From: Cloacibacillus sp.
Lineage (GTDB): Bacteria > Synergistota > Synergistia > Synergistales > Synergistaceae
Reading direction: 5' to 3'
DNA length: 42,157 nt
Assembly: GCA_036655895.1 (NCBI GenBank)
Contig: JAVVPF010000026.1
Coordinates: forward strand, 1 to 42,157
This document shows, piece after piece, positions 24,744 through 32,050 of this stretch. The notes beneath the pieces were generated by a model, which worked only from the letters and a program-made list of their open reading frames with translations, had not been told where the DNA came from and made no database searches. Numbering within the stretch: position 1 is the first letter of the stretch; each line of letters starts with the position of its first letter. The position numbers and the translations under genes were made by a program.

Positions 24744-25029
24744 TACAATCTCCACCTTTCAAAATATTGTCAACTCAGCGATTCGCATATAAATTAATAT
24801 GTTATTGTAAACATTGACAAACGTTTATTATAATTAAGTTACATGCAGCCTATGTTTTCATAATATCACCGGAGGTATAACGTGTCAATATCGTAAAGGG
24901 TACACTATGTTAAAGTTTACAACGCGCGCTTCCACTATGTGTAAAAGTATGATTTGACTTACTGAAGCCGCAGGCTTTATTATATAAAAACTGTCATTTA
25001 TTCATCACAGTACCGGAGGAGAAAAATAG
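24744..25029. promoter_or_regulatory. Divergent intergenic region with a promoter and direct repeats
   Basis: This A/T-rich 286-base gap has no gene. For the plus-strand hydrolase, TTGACT (24954-24959), an 18-base spacer and TATTAT (24978-24983) make a good promoter. CACTATGT occurs twice, at 24903-24910 and 24933-24940, exactly 30 bases apart and each followed by an A-rich AAAGT, upstream of that promoter; it looks like a tandem activator site. Confidence 0.5.
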
Positions 25030-25794
25030 ATGAGACCTTTGATTGGCGTAGCTTCGTCTGCCTTTTATTATTCCCACGCAGATACATTATTTGACGACGT
25101 AAGCCGCGAGGTGATTGAAACGTGCTGGCAGCGGCTATGCCTGACTGGCAAAATGTGCGCGCATATAGAAAGTGCGGGCGGGACCGCCGTGCTTCTTTCT
25201 CTTAAAGAAGACGCCGACGTCATAGATACGATAGCTGAGAGATTTGACGGATTTCTCTTTGCAGGCGGAGCTGACATAACCCCAGCGCTTTATGGAGAAA
25301 CGCCTGACGGAAGCGGTGAGACTGACGCGGCACGTGATAAATTTGAATACGCTCTGCTTAAAAAGGCATATCAAAAGGGTAAGACTGTTTTCGGTATATG
25401 CCGCGGCCAGCAGATGATGAATATCGTCTTCGGCGGAACTATCTTTCAAGACATCAACAGCATAGACCCAACGTGGAAGCTCCACCAGGGCCCATATCCG
25501 ATGGAGGATTATATTCATAGCGTCAAGGCGCTCCGCCCGGAGTTTCTGCCGCGCGCTGACGGGACGTACGCAACAGCGCTTGATGTAAATTCCGCACATC
25601 ATCAAGCCATAAAAAAACTCGCCCCCGGCTTTGTCGTTACAGCAGAGACTGATGACGGCCTTATAGAAGGCATCGCGTTGCCGGAGTACAAGAAAGGCCT
25701 GATAGGAGTGCAATGGCACCCAGAATCTCTTGCCGATAAAGACCCGGTGCAGCACGATTTTTTTCGAATGCTGGTTGAGTACGCAGGGAAATAA
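25030..25794 (+). CDS. Gamma-glutamyl-gamma-aminobutyrate hydrolase-type peptidase (C26)
   Basis: The 254-residue cytoplasmic enzyme belongs to the class I glutamine-amidotransferase-like gamma-glutamyl hydrolases (PuuD group). The nucleophile elbow is FGICRGQQMMN (Cys124) and the His-Glu pair is in GVQWHPES; SAHHQAIKKLAPGF is another family segment, and FAGGADITPALYG is the typical early loop. It would split gamma-glutamyl-GABA or related gamma-glutamyl amides to release glutamate. The ATG at 25030 is preceded by CCGGAGGA. It is a single gene with its own promoter, ending 14 bases before the convergent ligase gene. Confidence 0.9.
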   Translation: MRPLIGVASSAFYYSHADTLFDDVSREVIETCWQRLCLTGKMCAHIESAGGTAVLLSLKEDADVIDTIAERFDGFLFAGGADITPALYGETPDGSGETDAARDKFEYALLKKAYQKGKTVFGICRGQQMMNIVFGGTIFQDINSIDPTWKLHQGPYPMEDYIHSVKALRPEFLPRADGTYATALDVNSAHHQAIKKLAPGFVVTAETDDGLIEGIALPEYKKGLIGVQWHPESLADKDPVQHDFFRMLVEYAGK

Positions 25795-25808
25795 AAGGAA
25801 AATCAGCC

Positions 25809-27062
25809 TTATTCTACGGTCATTCGGCGTTTGTAGGGGAGCGGCTGCGGGCTCTTTTGTTCTTCTATCACCGCTGTGACTGAGGCGGGGAGGAGGGCGC
25901 TGAGGGCCTTTTTTATTTTTTCTTTTATTTGGGCGAAGGAGGCGCTTTCTGCTTGCAGAAAGAGGGTTTTTTTGCCGTGCGCCGTTTGCAGCGCGGCGGT
26001 GTATCCGTAGAGCTCCGGGATGGCGTAAAGCGCGTCGTCTATTTTTTCTATGCTCAGTTTTTTGCCGTCTATCTCAAAGATGTTTTTGAGCCGCCCGCGC
26101 ACGCGTTCGAGGCGCGGCAGCAGGCTTCCGCATTCGCATTTTCCAACGGCAAGCGACGAGATGTCTCCCGTTCTGTAGCGAAAAAGCGGCGTCGCTTCGT
26201 TTGCGAAGGCTGTGACTACTATCTCGCCTACGCTGCCCGCGGGGAGAGGTTCGCCCGTCGCCGGGTCTATTATCTCAATGAGCAGCGAGTCGTGGCGTAT
26301 GTGCTGCGCGCTTTCTTCCCCGCACTGGACGGCGCAGCCGAAGCAGGTCTCCGTCATGCCGTAGTGCGTGTAGACGCGGCACTGCCACAGATCTCTTATA
26401 GCGTCCGGGATAGGTTCCGGCACGTAGTCGGCGCTGAGCAGCAGGCTCTCGGGGCGCAGCCTCGGGTATTTGCGGCAGAGGCGTATTATCTGCGACGGGA
26501 CGCCGACGATTGCGTCTCCGCTCTGCACGGCGGCGGCCGCCGCGTCCACGTCTGTGATGCCGCCGTATATGAGGGCGGGGACGCCGGTGCGTTCCACTCC
26601 CTCTTTAAGCAGGCTTGCGATGCTTCCCGGCGTAGCGTCGGACATCATGACGAGACATCTTTTGCCGCCGCCTATTATGGGCGTCATTCCAAGCTCAAAG
26701 AGCCTCGCCGTGCGAGCGAGGTCGGCCTCGGTGAATCTGAGGCGTTTTGGCGCGGCGGTGCTGCCGGAGGTGCGCAGCGATGTGACGCGGGAGATCTTTT
26801 TTTCCGGCACGCAGACAAAGGCGTCCGGCGCCTCCGTCAGCTCTTCCTGCGTCGTGAAGGGAACGCGCCGCATTGCCTGTTCGCAGTCGATTGAGGATAT
26901 ATCGACGGACTGAAGGCGCTTTGCGTAAAAGGCGCTTTGTTCCGCGGCGCGGCGCATCGCCTCTCTTATTTGGGCCATCTGCCAGACGGAGATAACTTCC
27001 GGCGTTATTGGCGCTTTTATGCCGGAGATTTCGGAGGTCATCACCTCTAGGCTTGAGAGCAT
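25809..27062 (-). CDS. Adenylate-forming ligase, phenylacetate-CoA-ligase-like (DVU_1553-type)
   Basis: The 417-residue enzyme is an ANL-superfamily ligase that would activate a carboxylate as an acyl-AMP. Core motifs are visible: SLRTSGSTAAPKRLRF (phosphate loop), YTHYGMTETCFGCAVQC (A5), LFRYRTGDISSL (A7), RVRGRLKNIFEIDGKKLS (hinge A8) and a C-terminal Lys in PLPYKRRMTVE. A Cys pair in KCECGSLLP is typical of PaaK relatives. It is the last gene of the molybdenum-hydroxylase cluster, 39 bases after the methyltransferase. In the DVU_1551-1559-like neighbourhood I remember, such a ligase is a fixed member, which suggests it acts on a cofactor or substrate of that system. The start ATG 27062 follows AAGGTGA. 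Ligase fold is secure; substrate unknown. Confidence 0.85.
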   Translation of the reverse strand: MLSSLEVMTSEISGIKAPITPEVISVWQMAQIREAMRRAAEQSAFYAKRLQSVDISSIDCEQAMRRVPFTTQEELTEAPDAFVCVPEKKISRVTSLRTSGSTAAPKRLRFTEADLARTARLFELGMTPIIGGGKRCLVMMSDATPGSIASLLKEGVERTGVPALIYGGITDVDAAAAAVQSGDAIVGVPSQIIRLCRKYPRLRPESLLLSADYVPEPIPDAIRDLWQCRVYTHYGMTETCFGCAVQCGEESAQHIRHDSLLIEIIDPATGEPLPAGSVGEIVVTAFANEATPLFRYRTGDISSLAVGKCECGSLLPRLERVRGRLKNIFEIDGKKLSIEKIDDALYAIPELYGYTAALQTAHGKKTLFLQAESASFAQIKEKIKKALSALLPASVTAVIEEQKSPQPLPYKRRMTVE

Positions 27063-27101
27063 CTTGATTCACCTTCTTTTTATGATTTTTTATTAGTTTT
27101 G

Positions 27102-27749
27102 TTAGTTTCCCGTCACTTTTTCCGCGATGAAAAGTCCGTAGGAAAGCTTTGCCGTAACGCCTGTCGTCTCTTTTCCCAGCGCGTCGTCAAGAAAGCCGCG
27201 CCCGAAGTCGAATATGAGCTGGCCGAAGAGCTGGCGCAGCGCTTTGGTATGGTCTTCAAAAAATGTAAGTTCAAAGCCCGCGGCGGCAAGGCGCGCGGCT
27301 ATCGTCTCTTTAAATTCCACTCGGCCAAGGAGGCCTGAGAGCGTCGTCTCTTTTGCTCCGGCCTGCGCGTCGGCGTAGAAGTCGGTTATGACCAGCCTGC
27401 CTCGTTCTTTTAAGAGGCGGCGCGCCTCTAAGAGCGCTGTGGCCGGCGGCTCTATCTTTGAAAAGCTGCATTCAAAAAAAACTCCGTCAAAGGCGGCGGC
27501 GCAAAACGGAAGCGCAGCCGCGTCTGCAAGAAGGCAGCAGGCGCCTTCGGCAATCGCTTTTTCTATTGCCGCGCCCTCTGTGTCTACGCCTGTCATTTTA
27601 AAATCGGAGCAGCTGTTGACGTAGCGGACGGTCTGCCCCTCTCCGCATCCGATGTCGACAAGCGACGCTCCCGCCGAAAAACGGCAAAGCTGGAGCGCGC
27701 GCTTTGTCAGCTCCATTGCCCCGGGTCGCGGCAGTTGGCGGCAGTGCAT
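27102..27749 (-). CDS. Class I SAM-dependent methyltransferase (DVU_1556-type)
   Basis: The 215-residue protein has a class I methyltransferase fold: motif I VDIGCGEGQTVRYV (about 36-49), the acidic MTGVDTEG end of strand 2, ACCLLADAAALPF, FDGVFFECSFSKI and LLKERGRLVITDFYAD. The opening RPGAMELTKRALQLC is like that of the methyltransferases found beside Mop-type aldehyde oxidoreductases. Its ATG at 27749 touches the TAG stop of the radical SAM gene (27752-27750), so the two are translationally coupled and probably act together. It is followed by the adenylate-forming ligase. The methyl acceptor is unknown. Confidence 0.88.
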   Translation of the reverse strand: MHCRQLPRPGAMELTKRALQLCRFSAGASLVDIGCGEGQTVRYVNSCSDFKMTGVDTEGAAIEKAIAEGACCLLADAAALPFCAAAFDGVFFECSFSKIEPPATALLEARRLLKERGRLVITDFYADAQAGAKETTLSGLLGRVEFKETIAARLAAAGFELTFFEDHTKALRQLFGQLIFDFGRGFLDDALGKETTGVTAKLSYGLFIAEKVTGN

Positions 27750-29063
27750 CTATTTTTCACCCCACAGCGTCATGTAGTGGACGCAAAAGGGCACGAGGCG
27801 CCCCTCTTTTGCGACGTGAAGGCTGCACAGGCGAAGGCGTTCAAGGTCTATGTTGCCCGCGTCCTGAAAGGCCATCGAGGTGACTGTAAATCCGTGAGTG
27901 GAAAGCCGCAGGAGGAAGTTATCCATGTCGCCGATGTCGCACGCCTCCTCGCCGCAGCAGGCGGCGGGGGCTGCGCCGCGCTGCCAGCGTCTGCCTACGA
28001 ATTCTCTGTTTTTATCGGCGGGGCTTTCTGCGCCGCAGCAGCAGGCGGGCGCGTCCTCTCTTTTTTTCGTGAGGGGGTAGAGCGTGCCGTCGTCTTTTAC
28101 GATGAAATCGCCGTGAAAACCGCACATCGGATGGTCGCACTTCGACGGCTGGAGGTTTTCAGCTCGTATGAGGCCGCCGGACTGCTCTTCTATGCCGCAT
28201 ATAAGCTCGTCTAACGTAAACCGCGATTGGTCGTCTGGAATGTGCGGGATGCGCCCAAGGTGGGCCACTGGCTGAAAGTGGACGCCGCGCACGGCCGGCG
28301 CGCGCGTTATGGCGTAGCGCAGTATGTCGCCAAGCGCGCCGTCGTTTACGCCTGGCACGACGGTCGGCACGAGAGTGACGCCTATGTTGTGTTTCGCGCA
28401 GTTTGCGATCGCTTTTTCCTTTACCGCAAGAAGCGGGGCGCCGCGCAGTCTTTTATATATTTCGTCGTCCACTCCGTCAAACTGCATAAAGACAAATGAA
28501 AGCCCGGCCTCCGCCAGCCTTTTGACGTAGTTTTCGTCGCGCGCGAGGCGGATGCCGTTTGTGTTGAGCTGGACGTATTTACAGCCCAGCTCTTTTGCGG
28601 CGGCCGTTATCTCAGGCAGGTCGTCCCTCATGGCGGGCTCTCCTCCAGAAAGCTGGACCAGCGTCCGGCCCGGCTTGATGAAGCCCTCCATCTCGCGCAA
28701 GAGCGACGCAAGCGGAACGTCCGCGCCGTTTTTCTTATCGGCGAAGCAGTAGCGGCAGCGCAGATTGCAGCGCTCCGTCACTTCAAGCACGACGCAGCAG
28801 GTGTCGTTTTTGTGCGCGTCGCAGAGGCCGCCCGCGGCGCAGGCGGAGGGGCAGCCGCGCACCTCTTCTTTTGTAAGCTGCGGCGCGCCGCCGTACCACG
28901 CCATGAGATTTTTTTTGTTTTTCCACACCAGCGCGGAAAAACCGCCGTGCTCGGGACAATTTTTTTCAAGGAATGTCGCGCCGTTTCTTACGACAAGCAC
29001 GGCTGAAAGCCTCCGCCCGCAGACGGGGCAGACGCTGAAGGTCTCTCTTATTATTTTTTCCAT
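27750..29063 (-). CDS. trsS: Radical SAM protein with N- and C-terminal Cys motifs (TrsS-like)
   Basis: The 437-residue enzyme has the radical SAM cluster motif CNLRCRYC (Cys99, 103, 106) and the SGGEP glycine motif. Before it, CPVC (12-15) and CPEHG (36-40) form a metal-binding knuckle, and CPSAC...C (71-81) adds more Cys, so further Fe-S clusters are likely. The C-terminal third has CDHPMCGFHG, a CCC run, a CC...C group and the ending CSLHVA...LVPFCVHY. This layout recalls the MoaA-like Tes/MJ0619 group and the protein named TrsS in DVU_1551-1559-like clusters (from memory). The reaction is unknown; an alkylation or maturation step for the molybdenum hydroxylase is possible. It is directly coupled to a methyltransferase gene and follows the zinc-ribbon gene by 6 bases. 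Confidence 0.88.
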   Translation of the reverse strand: MEKIIRETFSVCPVCGRRLSAVLVVRNGATFLEKNCPEHGGFSALVWKNKKNLMAWYGGAPQLTKEEVRGCPSACAAGGLCDAHKNDTCCVVLEVTERCNLRCRYCFADKKNGADVPLASLLREMEGFIKPGRTLVQLSGGEPAMRDDLPEITAAAKELGCKYVQLNTNGIRLARDENYVKRLAEAGLSFVFMQFDGVDDEIYKRLRGAPLLAVKEKAIANCAKHNIGVTLVPTVVPGVNDGALGDILRYAITRAPAVRGVHFQPVAHLGRIPHIPDDQSRFTLDELICGIEEQSGGLIRAENLQPSKCDHPMCGFHGDFIVKDDGTLYPLTKKREDAPACCCGAESPADKNREFVGRRWQRGAAPAACCGEEACDIGDMDNFLLRLSTHGFTVTSMAFQDAGNIDLERLRLCSLHVAKEGRLVPFCVHYMTLWGEK

Positions 29064-29069
29064 CGCAGC

Positions 29070-29264
29070 CTATTTGTCCTCTATTGAGATTTCGACCTGG
29101 GCCATCTTCCCCTTTGCCAGGCTTTCAGGGATGAAGACCTGCCCGCACTGCGGGCAGCGCATCACCTCTGTGTGAAAGGAGTGCTCAAGGTAGCTGAAAT
29201 AGGCGCAGCGCGGTTCAAGCCCGACGCCGCATCTGCTACAGGTCAGTTTCGTGTTTTCTTCCAT
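29070..29264 (-). CDS. Small zinc-ribbon / rubredoxin-like protein (DVU_1557-type)
   Basis: This 64-residue protein has two Cys knuckles, CSRC (about residues 9-12) and CPQC (about 37-40), spaced as in a zinc ribbon or rubredoxin, and an acidic tail. ATG at 29264 is used because GAGGTG stands just before it; the longer frame begins with TTG. The first 29 bases overlap the end of the large FAD/Fe-S gene, so the two are translationally coupled. Proteins like this accompany the same gene set in Desulfovibrio, where they have been called redox proteins (from memory). It may pass electrons or hold zinc for a partner. Confidence 0.75.
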   Translation of the reverse strand: MEENTKLTCSRCGVGLEPRCAYFSYLEHSFHTEVMRCPQCGQVFIPESLAKGKMAQVEISIEDK

Positions 29265-31521
29265 CCCACACCTCTTCAAGCTCTATCTTCATCCTGTGCG
29301 AGTAGGCGTTGTGGACGAAATAGCCGTCCTCGCGCGGCGTGTACTCCACCCAGCAGGTCATGTGCCCTATCTCGCGGTAGCCGACGGAGTGGCCGCCCTC
29401 GTCTTCGAGCTTGCGGCCAGTTCTCTCGCAGAAATTTATTACCTCTATTATATCGTCGTCGAGGATTTTTTCTCTGTTGAGCTTTTCTTCCGTCTCCTGC
29501 GACATAAAAAGCGCGGGGCGCTCTTTTGCCGGTTCTTCTTTGTTCAGCAGCTCTTTCATTAGGATCTCCTTCACAAGTTCCCTGTTTCTGCGGCGTTTTG
29601 AGTAGGAGGGCGCGCGGCGCTCCCAGTCCTTCGCTCCGATGAACACGTCTAAGATGTGTTTCACCGGCTTGCCCGCCTCGGCAAAGAGGTCGCGGCAGTT
29701 TGTGCAGTAGACGACGTAGGGCTGTTCGGAGTCTGAAACTCTTCTTTCCGTCAGCCACTTCGCGTATGGGGGATTTGCTATGGAAATTTGGCCGCCCCAG
29801 GAGCAGCATTTGGCCCTATCTTTTTCGTAGGCGAGCGGCGCAAGCTCAAAGCCGGCCTCTGTCAGCATCTTTCGCACGTTGGCCTGCGTCTCTTTAAAGT
29901 CGCGCGCGGCGCACGGGTCAAAGACGGAAATCAAGCCGCCCTCGTGGCACTGCGGAACCTTCACTCCAAGTTCGTAAAACAGATCGCTTATCATCTTGCC
30001 CTCTATGTCGGGCATTTTTTCGCGCGTCATTTTCATGCAGGTCGGGCAGCCGAAGATGACGACGGGCCTGCCCAGGCTCTCCCATTTTTCATGAAAATCG
30101 GAACAGATTTCGTCATAAACCGCCTGGTCGCCGGCCCAGAGTGCGGGCGCGCCGCAGCAGTCCACGAGGATGGCGGTCTCCGGCAGATGTTTTTTGATGA
30201 TACGATAAGACTCCGTCACATAGGCTGGGTCGGAGGCTCCCATCTGGCAGCCGGGGAAGAATAAATATCGGCTTGCGCCCGAAGCGGGCGCGTGGAAAAA
30301 TTTGGCGTCCGCCCCGCGGGAAAAGGCCATGTCGTTTAACCAGAACTCGTGAAAGGCCCACGGCATCGCGTTCTTCTCGCGCATCGCCCTGTGGCTTTCG
30401 CGCAAAAAGAGGCCTACGTTGATTTCCTGCGGGCAGACCTTTTCGCAGAGGCCGCACTGGTTGCAGGTGGAGATGAGGCGCGTGGCCACCGTGCCGTTTC
30501 CGTCAAGCGTGCCGGGAAATACGGTTATGTGCACCTCTTCTTCTATAAGCTTCGGAAATTTCTGAAAATATTCCATCATGTCGCAGGCGCGCACGCACGA
30601 ATCGCATCTGCACCTAAGGCAGCGCGCCGCCTCACGCCGCGCCTCATCCTCCGTGTAGGAGGCATCAAGCGACGGGAGCACGGCTGCCGCGGCCGTCACT
30701 CCGTCAAGGTTCAGCTCTATCTTCGTCGCGGCGCGCGGCGCGGCCTCTTTCATGTTGCCAGTCTTTATATAGGCCTCTATCAGCGCCGCGGCCGAAAGCC
30801 CATGCGCTATCGCCTCCACGGAGGAGACGCCGGTTATCGAACCTCCGGCGAATATTCCCTTTTCCCGTGAAGCCGCCACCTCTTTTATATTTTCCAAGCC
30901 CTCCGCGCCGCAAAAAAGTCCGAATGCCGCGCCGCCCTTTCCTGTGGCGATGTAGACGGCGTCGTATTCTTTTTGCAACGCCTCAAGCGATGAGACCTCT
31001 TCGCCTGTGCGGAGGCTGTATTTTTCATTTGCGAACTGCTCTTCTATATCTTTTAGGAATATTTCGGAGGGTAGCCTCTCCCAGAGATGTCCGCCGATTT
31101 TTTCTTCTTTTTCATAGACGGTGACGTCGTATTTTTTGCTGGCAAGCCGCAGCGCGCAGGCGAGGCCGCTTATTCCGGCGCCGATTACTGCTATTTTTTC
31201 ATTTTTGGGAGGAAGGTTGTAATTGTTCGGCGCTCTGCGCGAGGCGTACCGCACGGCGGCTTTTTCAAGCAGTTTTAAATCGACCGCGCCTCCGCTGTCG
31301 CGCCTTGGGCAGACGCTCTTGCAGCACTCGCCGCAAATCTCGCTGACAATACGCGGAAAGGCGACGGCGGTAGCGTAAAGGCGGTAGGCCAGGTTGAAGG
31401 CGCCGCGTTCCACGCGCGGGACAAACTCACGCACGTCAAGGCCGAACGGACAGGCCGACACGCAGGGGGCCGGCTCCTTTTCAAGGCAGCACTGGCGAAT
31501 TTTCTCTTTCATTTCGTCCAT
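29236..31521 (-). CDS. FAD oxidoreductase fused to Fe-S and double-CCG (HdrD-like) domains
   Basis: The 761-residue electron-transfer protein has several parts. Residues about 10-90 are a Cys-rich Fe-S domain like that of dihydropyrimidine dehydrogenase/GltD (CVSACPFG, CGECCKSVCPR). Residues about 105-290 are a FAD domain (AVIGAGISGLACALRLA). Residues about 310-385 hold more clusters (CLRCRCDSCVRAC, CNQCGLCEKVCP). Residues about 415-640 carry two CCG domains like heterodisulfide reductase (FFPGCQ, DCCGAP, FGCPTC, then FDPCAARD, KCCSWGGQ, CTNCRDL). A C-terminal tail of about 110 residues includes a lone Cys. It could link NAD(P)H or ferredoxin to the hydroxylase or to the radical SAM protein. 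ATG 31521 follows GGAGTGA and lies 4 bases after the previous gene's stop. The fused order matches the 'dicluster-binding' proteins of DVU_1551-1559-like sets. Confidence 0.88.
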   Translation of the reverse strand: MDEMKEKIRQCCLEKEPAPCVSACPFGLDVREFVPRVERGAFNLAYRLYATAVAFPRIVSEICGECCKSVCPRRDSGGAVDLKLLEKAAVRYASRRAPNNYNLPPKNEKIAVIGAGISGLACALRLASKKYDVTVYEKEEKIGGHLWERLPSEIFLKDIEEQFANEKYSLRTGEEVSSLEALQKEYDAVYIATGKGGAAFGLFCGAEGLENIKEVAASREKGIFAGGSITGVSSVEAIAHGLSAAALIEAYIKTGNMKEAAPRAATKIELNLDGVTAAAAVLPSLDASYTEDEARREAARCLRCRCDSCVRACDMMEYFQKFPKLIEEEVHITVFPGTLDGNGTVATRLISTCNQCGLCEKVCPQEINVGLFLRESHRAMREKNAMPWAFHEFWLNDMAFSRGADAKFFHAPASGASRYLFFPGCQMGASDPAYVTESYRIIKKHLPETAILVDCCGAPALWAGDQAVYDEICSDFHEKWESLGRPVVIFGCPTCMKMTREKMPDIEGKMISDLFYELGVKVPQCHEGGLISVFDPCAARDFKETQANVRKMLTEAGFELAPLAYEKDRAKCCSWGGQISIANPPYAKWLTERRVSDSEQPYVVYCTNCRDLFAEAGKPVKHILDVFIGAKDWERRAPSYSKRRRNRELVKEILMKELLNKEEPAKERPALFMSQETEEKLNREKILDDDIIEVINFCERTGRKLEDEGGHSVGYREIGHMTCWVEYTPREDGYFVHNAYSHRMKIELEEVWDGRKHETDL

Positions 31522-31525
31522 AGGG

Positions 31526-31933
31526 TCACTCCGACGGCTCAATGTAGCCGAATTCAGTCAGCAGTTCTTTTGCGCGGATGTATGTCGCCTTCATCAGCTC
31601 CGGACATTTGACCGCCTTTTCGTAGGGGTCGCAGTGCGTGATGTCGCGGCAGTCCACGGAACCATACTTTCCGCAAAGGTCGTTCTGAAACCACTCCGCC
31701 ATCTCTTTGGTCATCTCTGTGTTTCGGTCGTCAAAAAGGGCGAGCATACAGACCGCGCCGGTGAGCGCGCCGCAGGCGAGGCCGCACTGCATACCGTTGC
31801 ACAGAGCGCGCGCCGCGCGAACGAGCTGGTCGTTCGACTCACCGCGGAGCCGCAGCCCCATCTCAAGGATGATGCTCGAACAGCAAAGCCCCTCGACTTT
31901 AAGCTGATACATTGTTTTAAGTTCGTCTTCCAT
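31526..31933 (-). CDS. C-GCAxxG-C-C family protein (DVU_1555-type)
   Basis: This 135-residue protein has the family's signature CNGMQCGLACGALTGAVC (Cys45, 50, 54, 62), together with an upstream CC pair (17-18) and later Cys at 87, 95, 101 and 110. Members are thought to bind redox cofactors or clusters, but none is well characterised. ATG at 31933 follows a GGGGGG purine run; the frame is open a little further. It is the first gene after the hydroxylase, separated by about 120 bases with a strong hairpin, and its stop is 4 bases from the next start. The Cys pattern implies a redox or metal role in the cluster. Confidence 0.85.
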   Translation of the reverse strand: MEDELKTMYQLKVEGLCCSSIILEMGLRLRGESNDQLVRAARALCNGMQCGLACGALTGAVCMLALFDDRNTEMTKEMAEWFQNDLCGKYGSVDCRDITHCDPYEKAVKCPELMKATYIRAKELLTEFGYIEPSE

Positions 31934-31982
31934 TTGAGACCCCCCTGCTCGTATGATAAACACTCGAATATGATCAGCGGCT

Positions 31983-32026
31983 AAAGACGCCGGGCCGTTT
32001 AATATATTATACGGCCCGGCGTCTTT
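31983..32026 (-). terminator. Strong hairpin after the molybdenum hydroxylase gene
   Basis: AAAGACGCCGGGCCGT (31983-31998) is perfectly complementary to 32011-32026, a 16-bp GC-rich stem with a 12-base A/T loop. On the minus strand only three U residues follow. It probably reduces but need not abolish read-through, so the hydroxylase can be made in excess over the accessory proteins. Confidence 0.65.
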
Positions 32027-32050
32027 ATGATTATAAGTTATATTGCGATT

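Noticed and set aside
24814-24834. TTGACA near TATAAT on the plus strand as a promoter
   Set aside because: The hexamers are only 9 bases apart, too close for a sigma-70 promoter.
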